From JAEUMD01 sp050246945 (GTDB lineage: Bacteria; Pseudomonadota; Alphaproteobacteria; Rhizobiales; Hyphomicrobiaceae): DNA of 64,000 nucleotides. The stretch lies in assembly GCA_050246945.1 (NCBI GenBank), contig JBFWVC010000003.1, forward strand, positions 217,606 to 281,605, read 5' to 3'. The position numbers and the translations under genes are program-made. Each line of letters starts with the position of its first letter. The first letter of the stretch is position 1. The notes beneath the pieces were generated by a model. The model was not told where the DNA came from and did not search any database. It saw only the letters and a program-made list of their open reading frames with translations. Shown in pieces: positions 35,893-46,429 of the stretch.

Positions 35893-36362
35893 TCCACCTT
35901 CAGGACTTCGAACGAACGCGAGCCCTTGGGCGTGGTGACCTCGGCGGAATCGCCCTTCGCCTTGCCGATCAGCGCACGCGCGATCGGCGAAGAAATCGAG
36001 ATCTTGCCTTCCTTGAGGTTGGCCTCCAGGTCGCCGACGATCTGGTACTTCACCTTGTCGTCGGTGTCCTCGTCGACCAGCGTCACGGTCGCTCCGAACT
36101 TCACGGTGTCGCCCGACAACGTTGTCGTATCGACGACATCGGCGCGCGACAGCTTGTCCTCCAAATCAGCGACCTTGGCCTCGTTCAGGCCCTGCGCTTC
36201 CTTGGCGGAATGGTACTCGGCATTCTCGGAGAGGTCGCCGTGTGCGCGCGCTTCCGCAATCGCCTGGATGATCCGCGGACGCTCTTCCGATTTGAGACGG
36301 TGCAACTCGGCCTCGAGCCGCTTGTACCCCTCAATCGTCATCGGCACCCGTTCCATCGACAT
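35883..36362 (-). CDS. greA: Transcription elongation factor GreA
   Basis: Rescues backtracked RNA polymerase by stimulating transcript cleavage. The ATG at 36362 (MSMERVPMTIEGYKRLEAEL) has GGGAGACG upstream. The N-terminal coiled coil has the acidic tip GDLSENAEYHSAKEAQ, and the C-terminal FKBP-like domain contains SISSPIARALIGKAKGD. The 159 residues match the family. Downstream of carB, with a hairpin between. Confidence 0.97.
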   Translation of the reverse strand: MSMERVPMTIEGYKRLEAELHRLKSEERPRIIQAIAEARAHGDLSENAEYHSAKEAQGLNEAKVADLEDKLSRADVVDTTTLSGDTVKFGATVTLVDEDTDDKVKYQIVGDLEANLKEGKISISSPIARALIGKAKGDSAEVTTPKGSRSFEVLKVEWK

Positions 36363-36429
36363 CGTAACGTCTCCCAGAAGGCCCCGCCGAGGGCGGGAAC
36401 CGTTTGACAGTGTCATGCGCTTGTGAAGC

Positions 36430-36455
36430 GCTCCCCGACCCGAAACCTGGGGAGC
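36430..36455 (-). terminator. Hairpin between carB and greA
   Basis: A 7-bp perfect stem (GCTCCCC with GGGGAGC) and 12-base loop lie 22 bases past the carB stop. No T-run; may reduce read-through into greA. Confidence 0.5.
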
Positions 36456-36476
36456 TATAGGATCATGACCGAAGCG

Positions 36477-39830
<3,354 letters not shown>

Positions 39831-39944
39831 GTCGGGGCCGTCTCATAGAGCGTTCGGGCGGGTTTGGCTATAGCCCACACCGGCCATCCGCGCGAGTGCC
39901 CCGCTGCCGCCCGTGTGGAGAAGCGCAAATTCATGGCTGATGGC

Positions 39945-40565
39945 TTATCTTGCGGTTTCCGGCGGTTCGATTTTGATGTCCAGGGGGTAGGAGTAGTCCT
40001 GCTGGAAGAACGCCCGGTCGAGCTTGTCCTTCTGGGCGACGATGGAACGGACGGGCAGGCCGGTGGTCGGATCGACGTAGACCATGCGGGTAGGCTGGCC
40101 TGACGGGGCCATCTTGTCCTGCATCGCCTCGTAGGCCCTCAGCTTGCGGCCATCCAGTTCCACGTAACCAAGGCAATCAAAGACGGGCTGCTCGCCGCCG
40201 CCCTTCACGACTGTCTTTTCCATCTCCTCCACCAGACTAAGGGCATCCTCCATCGGCAGCGCCTGCCAGCCCGAGCCGCCCGACACCCAGGCGCGCCTGC
40301 CGATCAGGATCGTCTCGGTCGCAGCCGGGTCGATTGCCGCCTTGACCGTCTGATGCATGCGGTCAGGCAGAATGTAGTCGACCGTCATCTTTATGGGACC
40401 GCGTTCGTTGATCATGCGCGTGACCATCCGGAAGGAGCTCGACTTGCGCTGCTTCTCGAAGGCATCGGCCACCTCCTGCTTGCAGTCGGCAAGGGCCGGG
40501 CCCGCGACCAGGATCGCGACAAAGGCCGAAGCGACGACGGCCGGGGTCAGGACTTTGATGCGCAT
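39945..40565 (-). CDS. Secreted protein, LolA-like tandem paralogue 2
   Basis: 206 residues; GGAGATCGAA precedes the ATG. A signal peptide ends at GPALA before DCKQEV. The mature protein begins with a cysteine and has a second one at FDCLGYV, likely a disulfide. The pattern (short helix, then VDYILPDRMHQTV strands, then YVDPTTGLPVRSIV) resembles LolA/LppX-type half-barrels that bind lipid. It is clearly related to the adjacent upstream gene. Periplasmic; function unknown. Confidence 0.75.
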   Translation of the reverse strand: MRIKVLTPAVVASAFVAILVAGPALADCKQEVADAFEKQRKSSSFRMVTRMINERGPIKMTVDYILPDRMHQTVKAAIDPAATETILIGRRAWVSGGSGWQALPMEDALSLVEEMEKTVVKGGGEQPVFDCLGYVELDGRKLRAYEAMQDKMAPSGQPTRMVYVDPTTGLPVRSIVAQKDKLDRAFFQQDYSYPLDIKIEPPETAR

Positions 40566-40607
40566 TTCGATCTCCAGTGCGCGTTTGCCGGCTGCGGTCC
40601 GGTAGTC

Positions 40608-41291
40608 TCAATTTCTCGTAGCATTCGTGGGCTCGATGTCATGGCCGCCGACCGGCGGCTCGATCTTGATGTCGGCCGGATAGGTGTAGCGCCCATCGAA
40701 CACTGCACCCTCTTTGCCGTCGACGCGGGCGACGATGTTGGCGACCGGAAGTCCGCTGGTCCCGTCGACATAGATCGTGCGGGCAAGCTGCGGCGTGCCG
40801 GGGGCCGATCCTGCCTCGCTGCTGGGGTGGTCGGCTCGATAGGCTACGAGATCCTTGTCACCGAGCTTCACCTTGCCCAGGCAGGAGAACTCGGTCGTGA
40901 TTTTTGGGGGATTGATCAGCGTGGAACGCACATGGGCGATGATCGACTGGGCGAACTGCGGTTGCAGTTCCTCCCAGCCGCCGCCCATTGTACCCCACGC
41001 CCAGCGCTGTATGGCGATCGTCTCGACGGGCTTCTCGTGCCCCGGCGCCTCGACCCTCTGGTACATGCGGTCGGGCGGCAGGTAGTCGATCGTCATTCGG
41101 GTCTTGCCCTGGTCGCCAGGGATCTCCGCGGCGAAGCGATATCCCGTCGCGAAGGTGCGCTGCTTGTCGAAGGCGGCCTCGACGGCGGCGCGGCAATCGT
41201 CGCCGGCATGCGCTGTGGGAACGGCAAGGACAGCGAATGCGGCGGCTGCAAAAGCGCCCTTCTGGATTAAGTGCCGGTTCGTCGCAAGCAT
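40608..41291 (-). CDS. Secreted protein, LolA-like tandem paralogue 1
   Basis: 227 residues with signal peptide ending at TAHA before GDDCRAAV. It shares with the downstream gene the order DC...VEAAFDKQR, MTIDYLPPDRMYQRV, FSCLGKV and YVDGTSGLPVANIVA, and a terminal Y-P-DIKIEPP. The two therefore arose by tandem duplication, 42 bases apart. A LolA-like lipid-binding fold is inferred from pattern only. No lipobox is seen, so it should be soluble in the periplasm. Confidence 0.75.
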   Translation of the reverse strand: MLATNRHLIQKGAFAAAAFAVLAVPTAHAGDDCRAAVEAAFDKQRTFATGYRFAAEIPGDQGKTRMTIDYLPPDRMYQRVEAPGHEKPVETIAIQRWAWGTMGGGWEELQPQFAQSIIAHVRSTLINPPKITTEFSCLGKVKLGDKDLVAYRADHPSSEAGSAPGTPQLARTIYVDGTSGLPVANIVARVDGKEGAVFDGRYTYPADIKIEPPVGGHDIEPTNATRN

Positions 41292-41377
41292 GGTCGTCGT
41301 CCCTTCGTGATGCTCAGGCGTTTCTTGTTACAAGGATCAAGATGAAGAAGCGATGCGAGCGGCAAGAGTTCGAATGG

Positions 41378-42478
41378 TCAGCGCGGCGGCTGTACAGAGG
41401 TACTTTCGGGGGCGGCGCCGCCGGCGGGTTCATGTCGCGCCCGGCGTTTCGCCTTTATCGCCTCCATCTGGTGGCGCATCTCGTCACACGGTTCGGGCCG
41501 CGGCTGGCGCGGCGTGAAAACAACGAAGTCGGATAGGGTTGCGGCTTCGCCAGTCGCGCCCAGTCCGTAGTCTTCCAGCGCGGTCTTGCCTGCCTCGACC
41601 TCAATGTGACGGACGACCGTAATGTCCTTTGCCGGGATGCCGCGCGCCGACAGATACCAGGGGACAGCCCTGTCACGACGGACATGGCCATTGCCGGCGA
41701 TCAGCACTGCACCCTTCCACGGCGAGCCCAGCATCGCATCGGCCATGCGGGCGTCGCGCAGGCGCTGGACGACGCTCATGTTCGGCAACGCCGCCTCGGG
41801 CAGCATGCCACAGTGGCTGTCCCGAATTTCGCTGGCTAAGGCCGTGCTCAGCTCGGGTGCGAGCGGACGCTCCAACCCAAGGCGCCTCGATTCGTCCTCC
41901 GGTAGCGCGCCAAATCCCTCCTTCGACACTTTGCGATTCTCCTCCCTCGCCGGGCTAGCCGGAGTGACAACGAGGTGGGCATTCAATGCTTCCTCGATGA
42001 TCGGCCGATAAATCTCATAGGGAGGCCAGCCGAGCGTCTCCCACTTGACCAGACGGCCGAAGTCGGCTGCTGTGCGCGGCCGGGGCACTCTCGCATTGCG
42101 TCCGTAAAAGCGATCCAGAGCCGGTTGCTCGTCGGCGCTCAGCATCTCCATCGCGACGACATCCATCTGGGGAGCACCCTCGACGAGGCGCGCGCCGCGA
42201 AGCTTCGCAATGGCGCGGATGGCCCAGGCCTGAAGGCGATGGTGATCAGGGTTGTCGTGGACCTCGCCCAGAGTCACGAACCGCGTCAGTGCGAGCTTGG
42301 TTCCGTAGTCCTGGGCGGACACGAAGCCGCGCGTCTCGCGCGACCAGATCTTGCCGTTCAGCGGATGGTCGCGCAGTTCGGCGGCGCGCCATTCGCCAGG
42401 CCATTCGGGCACGCTGCGGTTATCTGCCCTGGCAGGCGCGGCGAACGGCCCATGGCCAAGCATACCACAAGCGAACAT
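41378..42478 (-). CDS. ChaN-like haem-binding family protein, start uncertain
   Basis: Contains FVTLGEVHDNPDHHRLQAWAI, the ChaN (Cofac_haem_bdg) signature, and a late VLIAGNGHVRRDRAVPWYL segment typical of the family. ChaN proteins are surface or periplasmic haem/iron-related factors. The ATG at 42478 leaves a clipped signal peptide. The reading frame continues upstream through a better one (AVRRFTIFTAALLMFACGML ... APARA) but offers no ATG, GTG or TTG after the carA stop. A CTG at 42541 would give an ideal signal peptide. The C-terminal 40 residues are basic and Pro-rich. Confidence 0.75.
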   Translation of the reverse strand: MFACGMLGHGPFAAPARADNRSVPEWPGEWRAAELRDHPLNGKIWSRETRGFVSAQDYGTKLALTRFVTLGEVHDNPDHHRLQAWAIRAIAKLRGARLVEGAPQMDVVAMEMLSADEQPALDRFYGRNARVPRPRTAADFGRLVKWETLGWPPYEIYRPIIEEALNAHLVVTPASPAREENRKVSKEGFGALPEDESRRLGLERPLAPELSTALASEIRDSHCGMLPEAALPNMSVVQRLRDARMADAMLGSPWKGAVLIAGNGHVRRDRAVPWYLSARGIPAKDITVVRHIEVEAGKTALEDYGLGATGEAATLSDFVVFTPRQPRPEPCDEMRHQMEAIKAKRRARHEPAGGAAPESTSVQPPR

Positions 42479-42576
42479 CAACAGAGCGGCCGTGAAGATC
42501 GTGAAACGGCGAACCGCGCCGGAGGACCGATGGTGCCTCAGCCCATGCCACGCGCATATTGCCCGCCCTGAGTTAC

Positions 42577-43791
42577 TCAGCGTTCGGCCTCCTCCGGCAA
42601 ACCCTTGGCGGCGCGGATCATGTTGATGAACCGCCGGAACAGGTAATGGCTGTCCTGCGGACCGGGCGACGCTTCGGGGTGGTGCTGCACGGAGAATACC
42701 GGGCGGCCGGCCAAACGTATCCCACAGTTGGTGCCGTCGAACAGGGAGACGTGGGTCTCCTCCACACCCTCGGGCAGCGAATCGCGATCCACCGTGAAGC
42801 CGTGATTCATCGAAACGATCTCCACCTTGTCGGTGGTGTGATCCTTGACCGGGTGATTGGCGCCATGATGGCCCTGATGCATCTTCCTGGTTGTTGCGCC
42901 GAGAGCCAGAGCGAGCATCTGGTGCCCAAGGCAAATGCCGAAGACGGGCTTGCCGCTATCAATCAACTTGCGGATCTCGGGCACGGCATATTTGCCGGTA
43001 GCCGCGGGGTCGCCAGGTCCGTTCGACAAGAAGATGCCGTCAGGGTTGCGCGCCAGCACCTCTTCGGCGCTGGTCGTTGCGGGCACCACGGTGACCTTGC
43101 AGCCAGTCGATGCAAGGCAGCGCAGGATATTGCGCTTGAGGCCGTAGTCGAGGGCAACCACACTGAACTGCGAACGGGTCTGACGGCCATAGCCTTCGGG
43201 CCAGGCCCAGCGCGTCTCGTCCCAGGAATAGATCTGGCCGCAAGTAACGTCGGGCACGAGGTCGAGGCCGACGAGGCCAGGCCAAGCCTTGGCGTCCGTC
43301 TTCAGCTTCTCGAGATCAAACCTGCCGGAGGGCTCGTGTGCTATCACCGCGTTAGGCATCCCTTTCTCGCGTATGAGCGCGGTGAGCGCGCGCGTGTCGA
43401 TGCCGGCGATCGCAACGATCCCACGCGACTTCAGCCATTCATTGAAATGCTCCGAGGCGCGGTAGTTCGATGGATCAGTGATCTCGGCCCGAAGGACTGC
43501 TCCGCGCACGCCGGAACGGGCCGCGAGATTTGAAGTCTCGGTGTCCTCGGCGTTGGTGCCGATGTTGCCGATGTGGGGAAAGGTGAAAGTGACAATCTGT
43601 CCGGCATAGGAGGGATCGGTCAGGATCTCCTGATAACCAGTCATCGCCGTATTGAAGCAGACCTCGCCGACCGCTGAGCCGGCGGCGCCCAGGCCCATGC
43701 CCTCGATTACTGTGCCGTCGGCCAGAACCAGTCGCGCGGTAGTGACCACCTCCGACCAGGGTGGAGGCGCAGCTCTGGTGGTGGTTTCCAT
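42577..43791 (-). CDS. carA: Carbamoyl phosphate synthase, small (glutaminase) subunit
   Basis: Hydrolyses glutamine and passes ammonia to CarB. The ATG at 43791 (METTTRAAPPPW) has GGAG upstream. The N-terminal half holds GEVCFNTAMTGYQEILTDPSY, and the C-terminal class I amidotransferase domain has FLSNGPGDP, nucleophile Cys in FGICLGHQML, and the catalytic HxE in QHHPEASPGP. The 404 residues match the family. Divergent from the yqeY-like gene. Confidence 0.97.
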   Translation of the reverse strand: METTTRAAPPPWSEVVTTARLVLADGTVIEGMGLGAAGSAVGEVCFNTAMTGYQEILTDPSYAGQIVTFTFPHIGNIGTNAEDTETSNLAARSGVRGAVLRAEITDPSNYRASEHFNEWLKSRGIVAIAGIDTRALTALIREKGMPNAVIAHEPSGRFDLEKLKTDAKAWPGLVGLDLVPDVTCGQIYSWDETRWAWPEGYGRQTRSQFSVVALDYGLKRNILRCLASTGCKVTVVPATTSAEEVLARNPDGIFLSNGPGDPAATGKYAVPEIRKLIDSGKPVFGICLGHQMLALALGATTRKMHQGHHGANHPVKDHTTDKVEIVSMNHGFTVDRDSLPEGVEETHVSLFDGTNCGIRLAGRPVFSVQHHPEASPGPQDSHYLFRRFINMIRAAKGLPEEAER

Positions 43792-44069
43792 CAATTCGGC
43801 TCCAGGATAACGGGCTGACCCGGCGACGGCGCGAGAGCGGCGTTCAGCGCATGCCCGCCATGGGGCGCAATCGGCGCGGACCCTAGAAGAACCCGGCAAT
43901 GCGGTCAATCACACGGTCGCACTGGTCGCCGTCCCGGGCGCACTTATCACAGCCTGTTGATGCCGGAGCGCGACGCGACTAAACCAGACGGCCAATTGCC
44001 GGGGTTCGGTGTTGAGGGCCAAGCGGTCCTCCCGTCCCGGCGCAACGACGGGTAAGGAGGCACTTTTTC

Positions 44070-44537
44070 ATGCGCGAACGCATTCAAACGGCCATGAAAG
44101 AGGCGATGAAGTCGGGCGACAAGCGCCGACTTTCGACACTGCGTCTCGTGACCGCGGCAATCAAGGACCGCGACATCGCCGCCCGAGTCGACGAAAAGGG
44201 ACAGTCCACCGGCAAGGACCGCGTCGAAGACAGCGATATCCTGGCGCTGCTGCAGAAGATGATCAAACAGCGCCGCGAATCCGTTGAGATCTACACGCAA
44301 GGCGGCCGCGAGGAGCTCGCTGAACAGGAGGCGGCGGAAATCGCCATCATCGAGGAATTCCTTCCCCAGCAAATGAGCGACGACGAAATCCGCGACGCGG
44401 CAAAATCCATCGTCGCGGAACTGGGAGCGACTGGACTGAAGGACATGGGCCGCGTGATGGGCGCGCTCAAAGAGCGCTACACGGGCCAGATGGATTTCTC
44501 GAAGGCTTCGTCAATGGTAAAGGAAGCACTGAAGTAG
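44070..44537 (+). CDS. GatB/YqeY domain protein
   Basis: 155 residues with an excellent AAGGAGG site. The all-helical YqeY fold is seen in MKSGDKRRLSTLRLVTAAIKDRD and the C-terminal GATGLKDMGRVMGALKERYTGQMD, which resembles the tail of the GatB amidotransferase subunit that contacts tRNA. Stand-alone YqeY proteins are widespread; their role is unclear but probably tRNA-linked. It is divergent from carA, a common pairing in alphaproteobacteria, and 8 bases before the amidase. Confidence 0.93.
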   Translation: MRERIQTAMKEAMKSGDKRRLSTLRLVTAAIKDRDIAARVDEKGQSTGKDRVEDSDILALLQKMIKQRRESVEIYTQGGREELAEQEAAEIAIIEEFLPQQMSDDEIRDAAKSIVAELGATGLKDMGRVMGALKERYTGQMDFSKASSMVKEALK

Positions 44538-44545
44538 CGATCCCG

Positions 44546-45073
44546 ATGCCCCCTCCGTTCCGCCAGTTTGCGCTCGATGACTTCGCCAAGGAGGTGGCGG
44601 CATTCGCATGGACGCGGCCGGTATTCCGTGTGGACATGCATCACACTTGGTTTCCCGCACACGCAGACTGGAAGGGTGAGGAGAGCATCCAGGGCATGCA
44701 CCTCTTCCACACGCGTGACCGGGGCTTCGAGGACATCGCGCAGCATGTCTCGATCGCCCCGGACGGGACGATCTGGACCGGGCGTGACTGGAACAAGGCG
44801 CCGGCCAGCATCGGCTGCAACATGAACGCGCAAGCCTTTATGTTCGAGGCGATTGGAAATTTCGACATCGGCAACGACCGGCTCGAGGGAGCACAGCTCG
44901 ACTCGGTCGTGGGTGTGATCGACATCGTGCAGCACCATTTCAAGCTGCCCGTGCAGGCCCTGTTGTTCCACCGTGAAGTGCCGCAAACCAACAAGACCTG
45001 CCCAGGCAGCTCGATCGAGAAATTCGACATTCTGGCGGCCGTTGCACGGCGGCGAAAGATGAGCCGCAGCTAG
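44546..45073 (+). CDS. N-acetylmuramoyl-L-alanine amidase (PGRP/Amidase_2 type)
   Basis: 175 residues without a signal peptide. Zinc ligands are predicted at His32 (DMHHTW), His142 (FHREVPQT) and Cys152 (KTCPGSS), the pattern of T7-lysozyme-like amidases. MFEAIGNFD matches the strand usually written as I-x-GNFD. Such enzymes cut the bond between MurNAc and the stem peptide. Without an export signal it may act on recycled muropeptides, or derive from a phage. The stop codon TAG is the first three bases of the 166-bp repeat copy B. Confidence 0.85.
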   Translation: MPPPFRQFALDDFAKEVAAFAWTRPVFRVDMHHTWFPAHADWKGEESIQGMHLFHTRDRGFEDIAQHVSIAPDGTIWTGRDWNKAPASIGCNMNAQAFMFEAIGNFDIGNDRLEGAQLDSVVGVIDIVQHHFKLPVQALLFHREVPQTNKTCPGSSIEKFDILAAVARRRKMSRS

Positions 45074-45236
45074 TGTCGTGATCGCGAAATTCGTCACATT
45101 CTGCGGCAACCTCGGAACGAATTTCGCGATCTGAACGACACTAGCAATTTCAGAGTTCTAGTGTGATTGGGATCGAGAAGTCCGCCTCGCAACCCAGCCG
45201 AAAAGTATGTAGCGGACTTCTCGATCATCACACTAG
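45071..45236 (+). repeat. 166-bp two-hairpin MITE-like element, copy B
   Basis: Same length and architecture as copy A, and the closest match to it. It starts at the stop codon of the amidase gene (CTAG at the junction) and ends in CTAG. Confidence 0.85.
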
Positions 45237-45251
45237 CGCCCGGCAGCGCGC

Positions 45252-45278
45252 GTGTTTCTATCAGGCATGAACACGATC
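45252..45278 (+). repeat. Partial palindromic repeat, R7
   Basis: Only the right-hand part CATGAACACGATC and a GTGT left arm remain. It lies 15 bases after the 166-bp element copy B. Confidence 0.4.
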
Positions 45279-45337
45279 GGGGGCTCGGGGTTGATGCGCA
45301 GGTGCCCGATAGCGCACCAAGCGTCAGCGTGGCAAAA

Positions 45338-45610
45338 CTAGCGCATAAGCGCTCCGGGCAATAGCCGGAGGGGCAACCGGACGAGCGCAGCAATCAAACC
45401 CGCCACGATCAGGAAACCGAGTATTGCCTCGGGCACGCCCGTTTCCGAGCGCGGCGCCCGGGTCAATTTCAGCAAGCCTCGTCCCACACCGTAGAAGGCC
45501 AGCGCGGCAATCTTCACGACGCCGGCGCCAACGCGGCGCATAGTACGCACCGGTACCTGGCTCATCATTTCGGCTACGAGATTGACGATAGCTTCTGCAA
45601 TAACGGACAT
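45338..45610 (-). CDS. Small hypothetical membrane-associated protein
   Basis: 90 residues from the ATG at 45610 (MSVIAEAIVNLVAEMMSQVP); GGAAACG lies upstream. Two hydrophobic stretches: about 27-42 (GAGVVKIAALAFYGVG) and 61-82 (ILGFLIVAGLIAALVRLPLRLL). Unknown function. It follows the other small membrane gene on the same strand. Confidence 0.55.
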   Translation of the reverse strand: MSVIAEAIVNLVAEMMSQVPVRTMRRVGAGVVKIAALAFYGVGRGLLKLTRAPRSETGVPEAILGFLIVAGLIAALVRLPLRLLPGALMR

Positions 45611-45706
45611 GGCACGTTTCCAAGTTGTCTTTCCATGACCCTTGGTCGCGCGCACACCATGTGAGGTTCAATGCTTCGTCGCACCCGCACGGGCTCAACC
45701 CTGCCT

Positions 45707-46147
45707 TCAACGCCCCCGCAAGCGCTCCAGGATCCGTCGTTCCCATTGCGCCATCGGCTCATTGATGAACGGGAAGACCGCGGCCACCGCGTAGAGGAAC
45801 ACCACCAACTCCGTCCAATACTTGGCATCGCGCAATGCAACGTCGGGCAGCCCAACGTGCGCGGCAAGCCACATCGCGAAGAGATCGCTTCCGGTCAGAA
45901 GCACAAACAGGAGGATCAAACTAATGCCGGCTGGCTTCTCGTTCGGCTCCGGCCTCACCGACGCGATCACAAGAGCGATCGGAAAAAGTGCAACAAGAGC
46001 CATCAGCCAAAAAATGAGCATCTGCCACTGGACCGCGTCGGACCCGGCGATCAGGACAGCCACATGCGGCGCAAGCCCGACACCGTGATAAAGGATGATC
46101 GCTCCCAATGGCGCGGCGAAAGCAAGCATGACAAGAACTAACGACAT
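45707..46147 (-). CDS. Small integral membrane protein, unknown function
   Basis: 146 residues with four predicted membrane helices (about 2-22, 44-64, 75-97, 108-130) and a basic C-terminus (WERRILERLRGR). No family recognised. The start may be the GTG one codon upstream. Same strand as the next small membrane gene, 96 bases away. Confidence 0.6.
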   Translation of the reverse strand: MSLVLVMLAFAAPLGAIILYHGVGLAPHVAVLIAGSDAVQWQMLIFWLMALVALFPIALVIASVRPEPNEKPAGISLILLFVLLTGSDLFAMWLAAHVGLPDVALRDAKYWTELVVFLYAVAAVFPFINEPMAQWERRILERLRGR

Positions 46148-46225
46148 CACGGCACCCGGGGTTTGCTCATACGGCTCACCTTTGGTCGCCCGAGCGGCCC
46201 GGGCGGTTCGATCCCGTCGATTTCG

Positions 46226-46252
46226 GCCCGTTGATTGCAGCCCGTTGATTGC
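46226..46252 (+). repeat. Short tandem direct repeat
   Basis: GCCCGTTGATTGC occurs twice with one base between, in the gap before dnaG. Confidence 0.5.
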
Positions 46253-46429
46253 GGATTGCCGTTGCCCTGTGGATTACGGGCATGGGTGAAGACTAGAACA
46301 AGATGTGAACCTGCGACGGGAGCGAATCGCTTATCCCTGGCACAAGCATCCGGAGTGCGAATTGTGCCCCGAGGCTCCAGCCCAGGTACGTGTTCCAGCT
46401 GCAAACGTGAAACTGACTAATCGGCTCAC

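Noticed and set aside
46205..46215. GGTTCGATCCC, resembling a tRNA T-loop
   Set aside because: No matching acceptor stem, D-arm or anticodon arm can be drawn around it.
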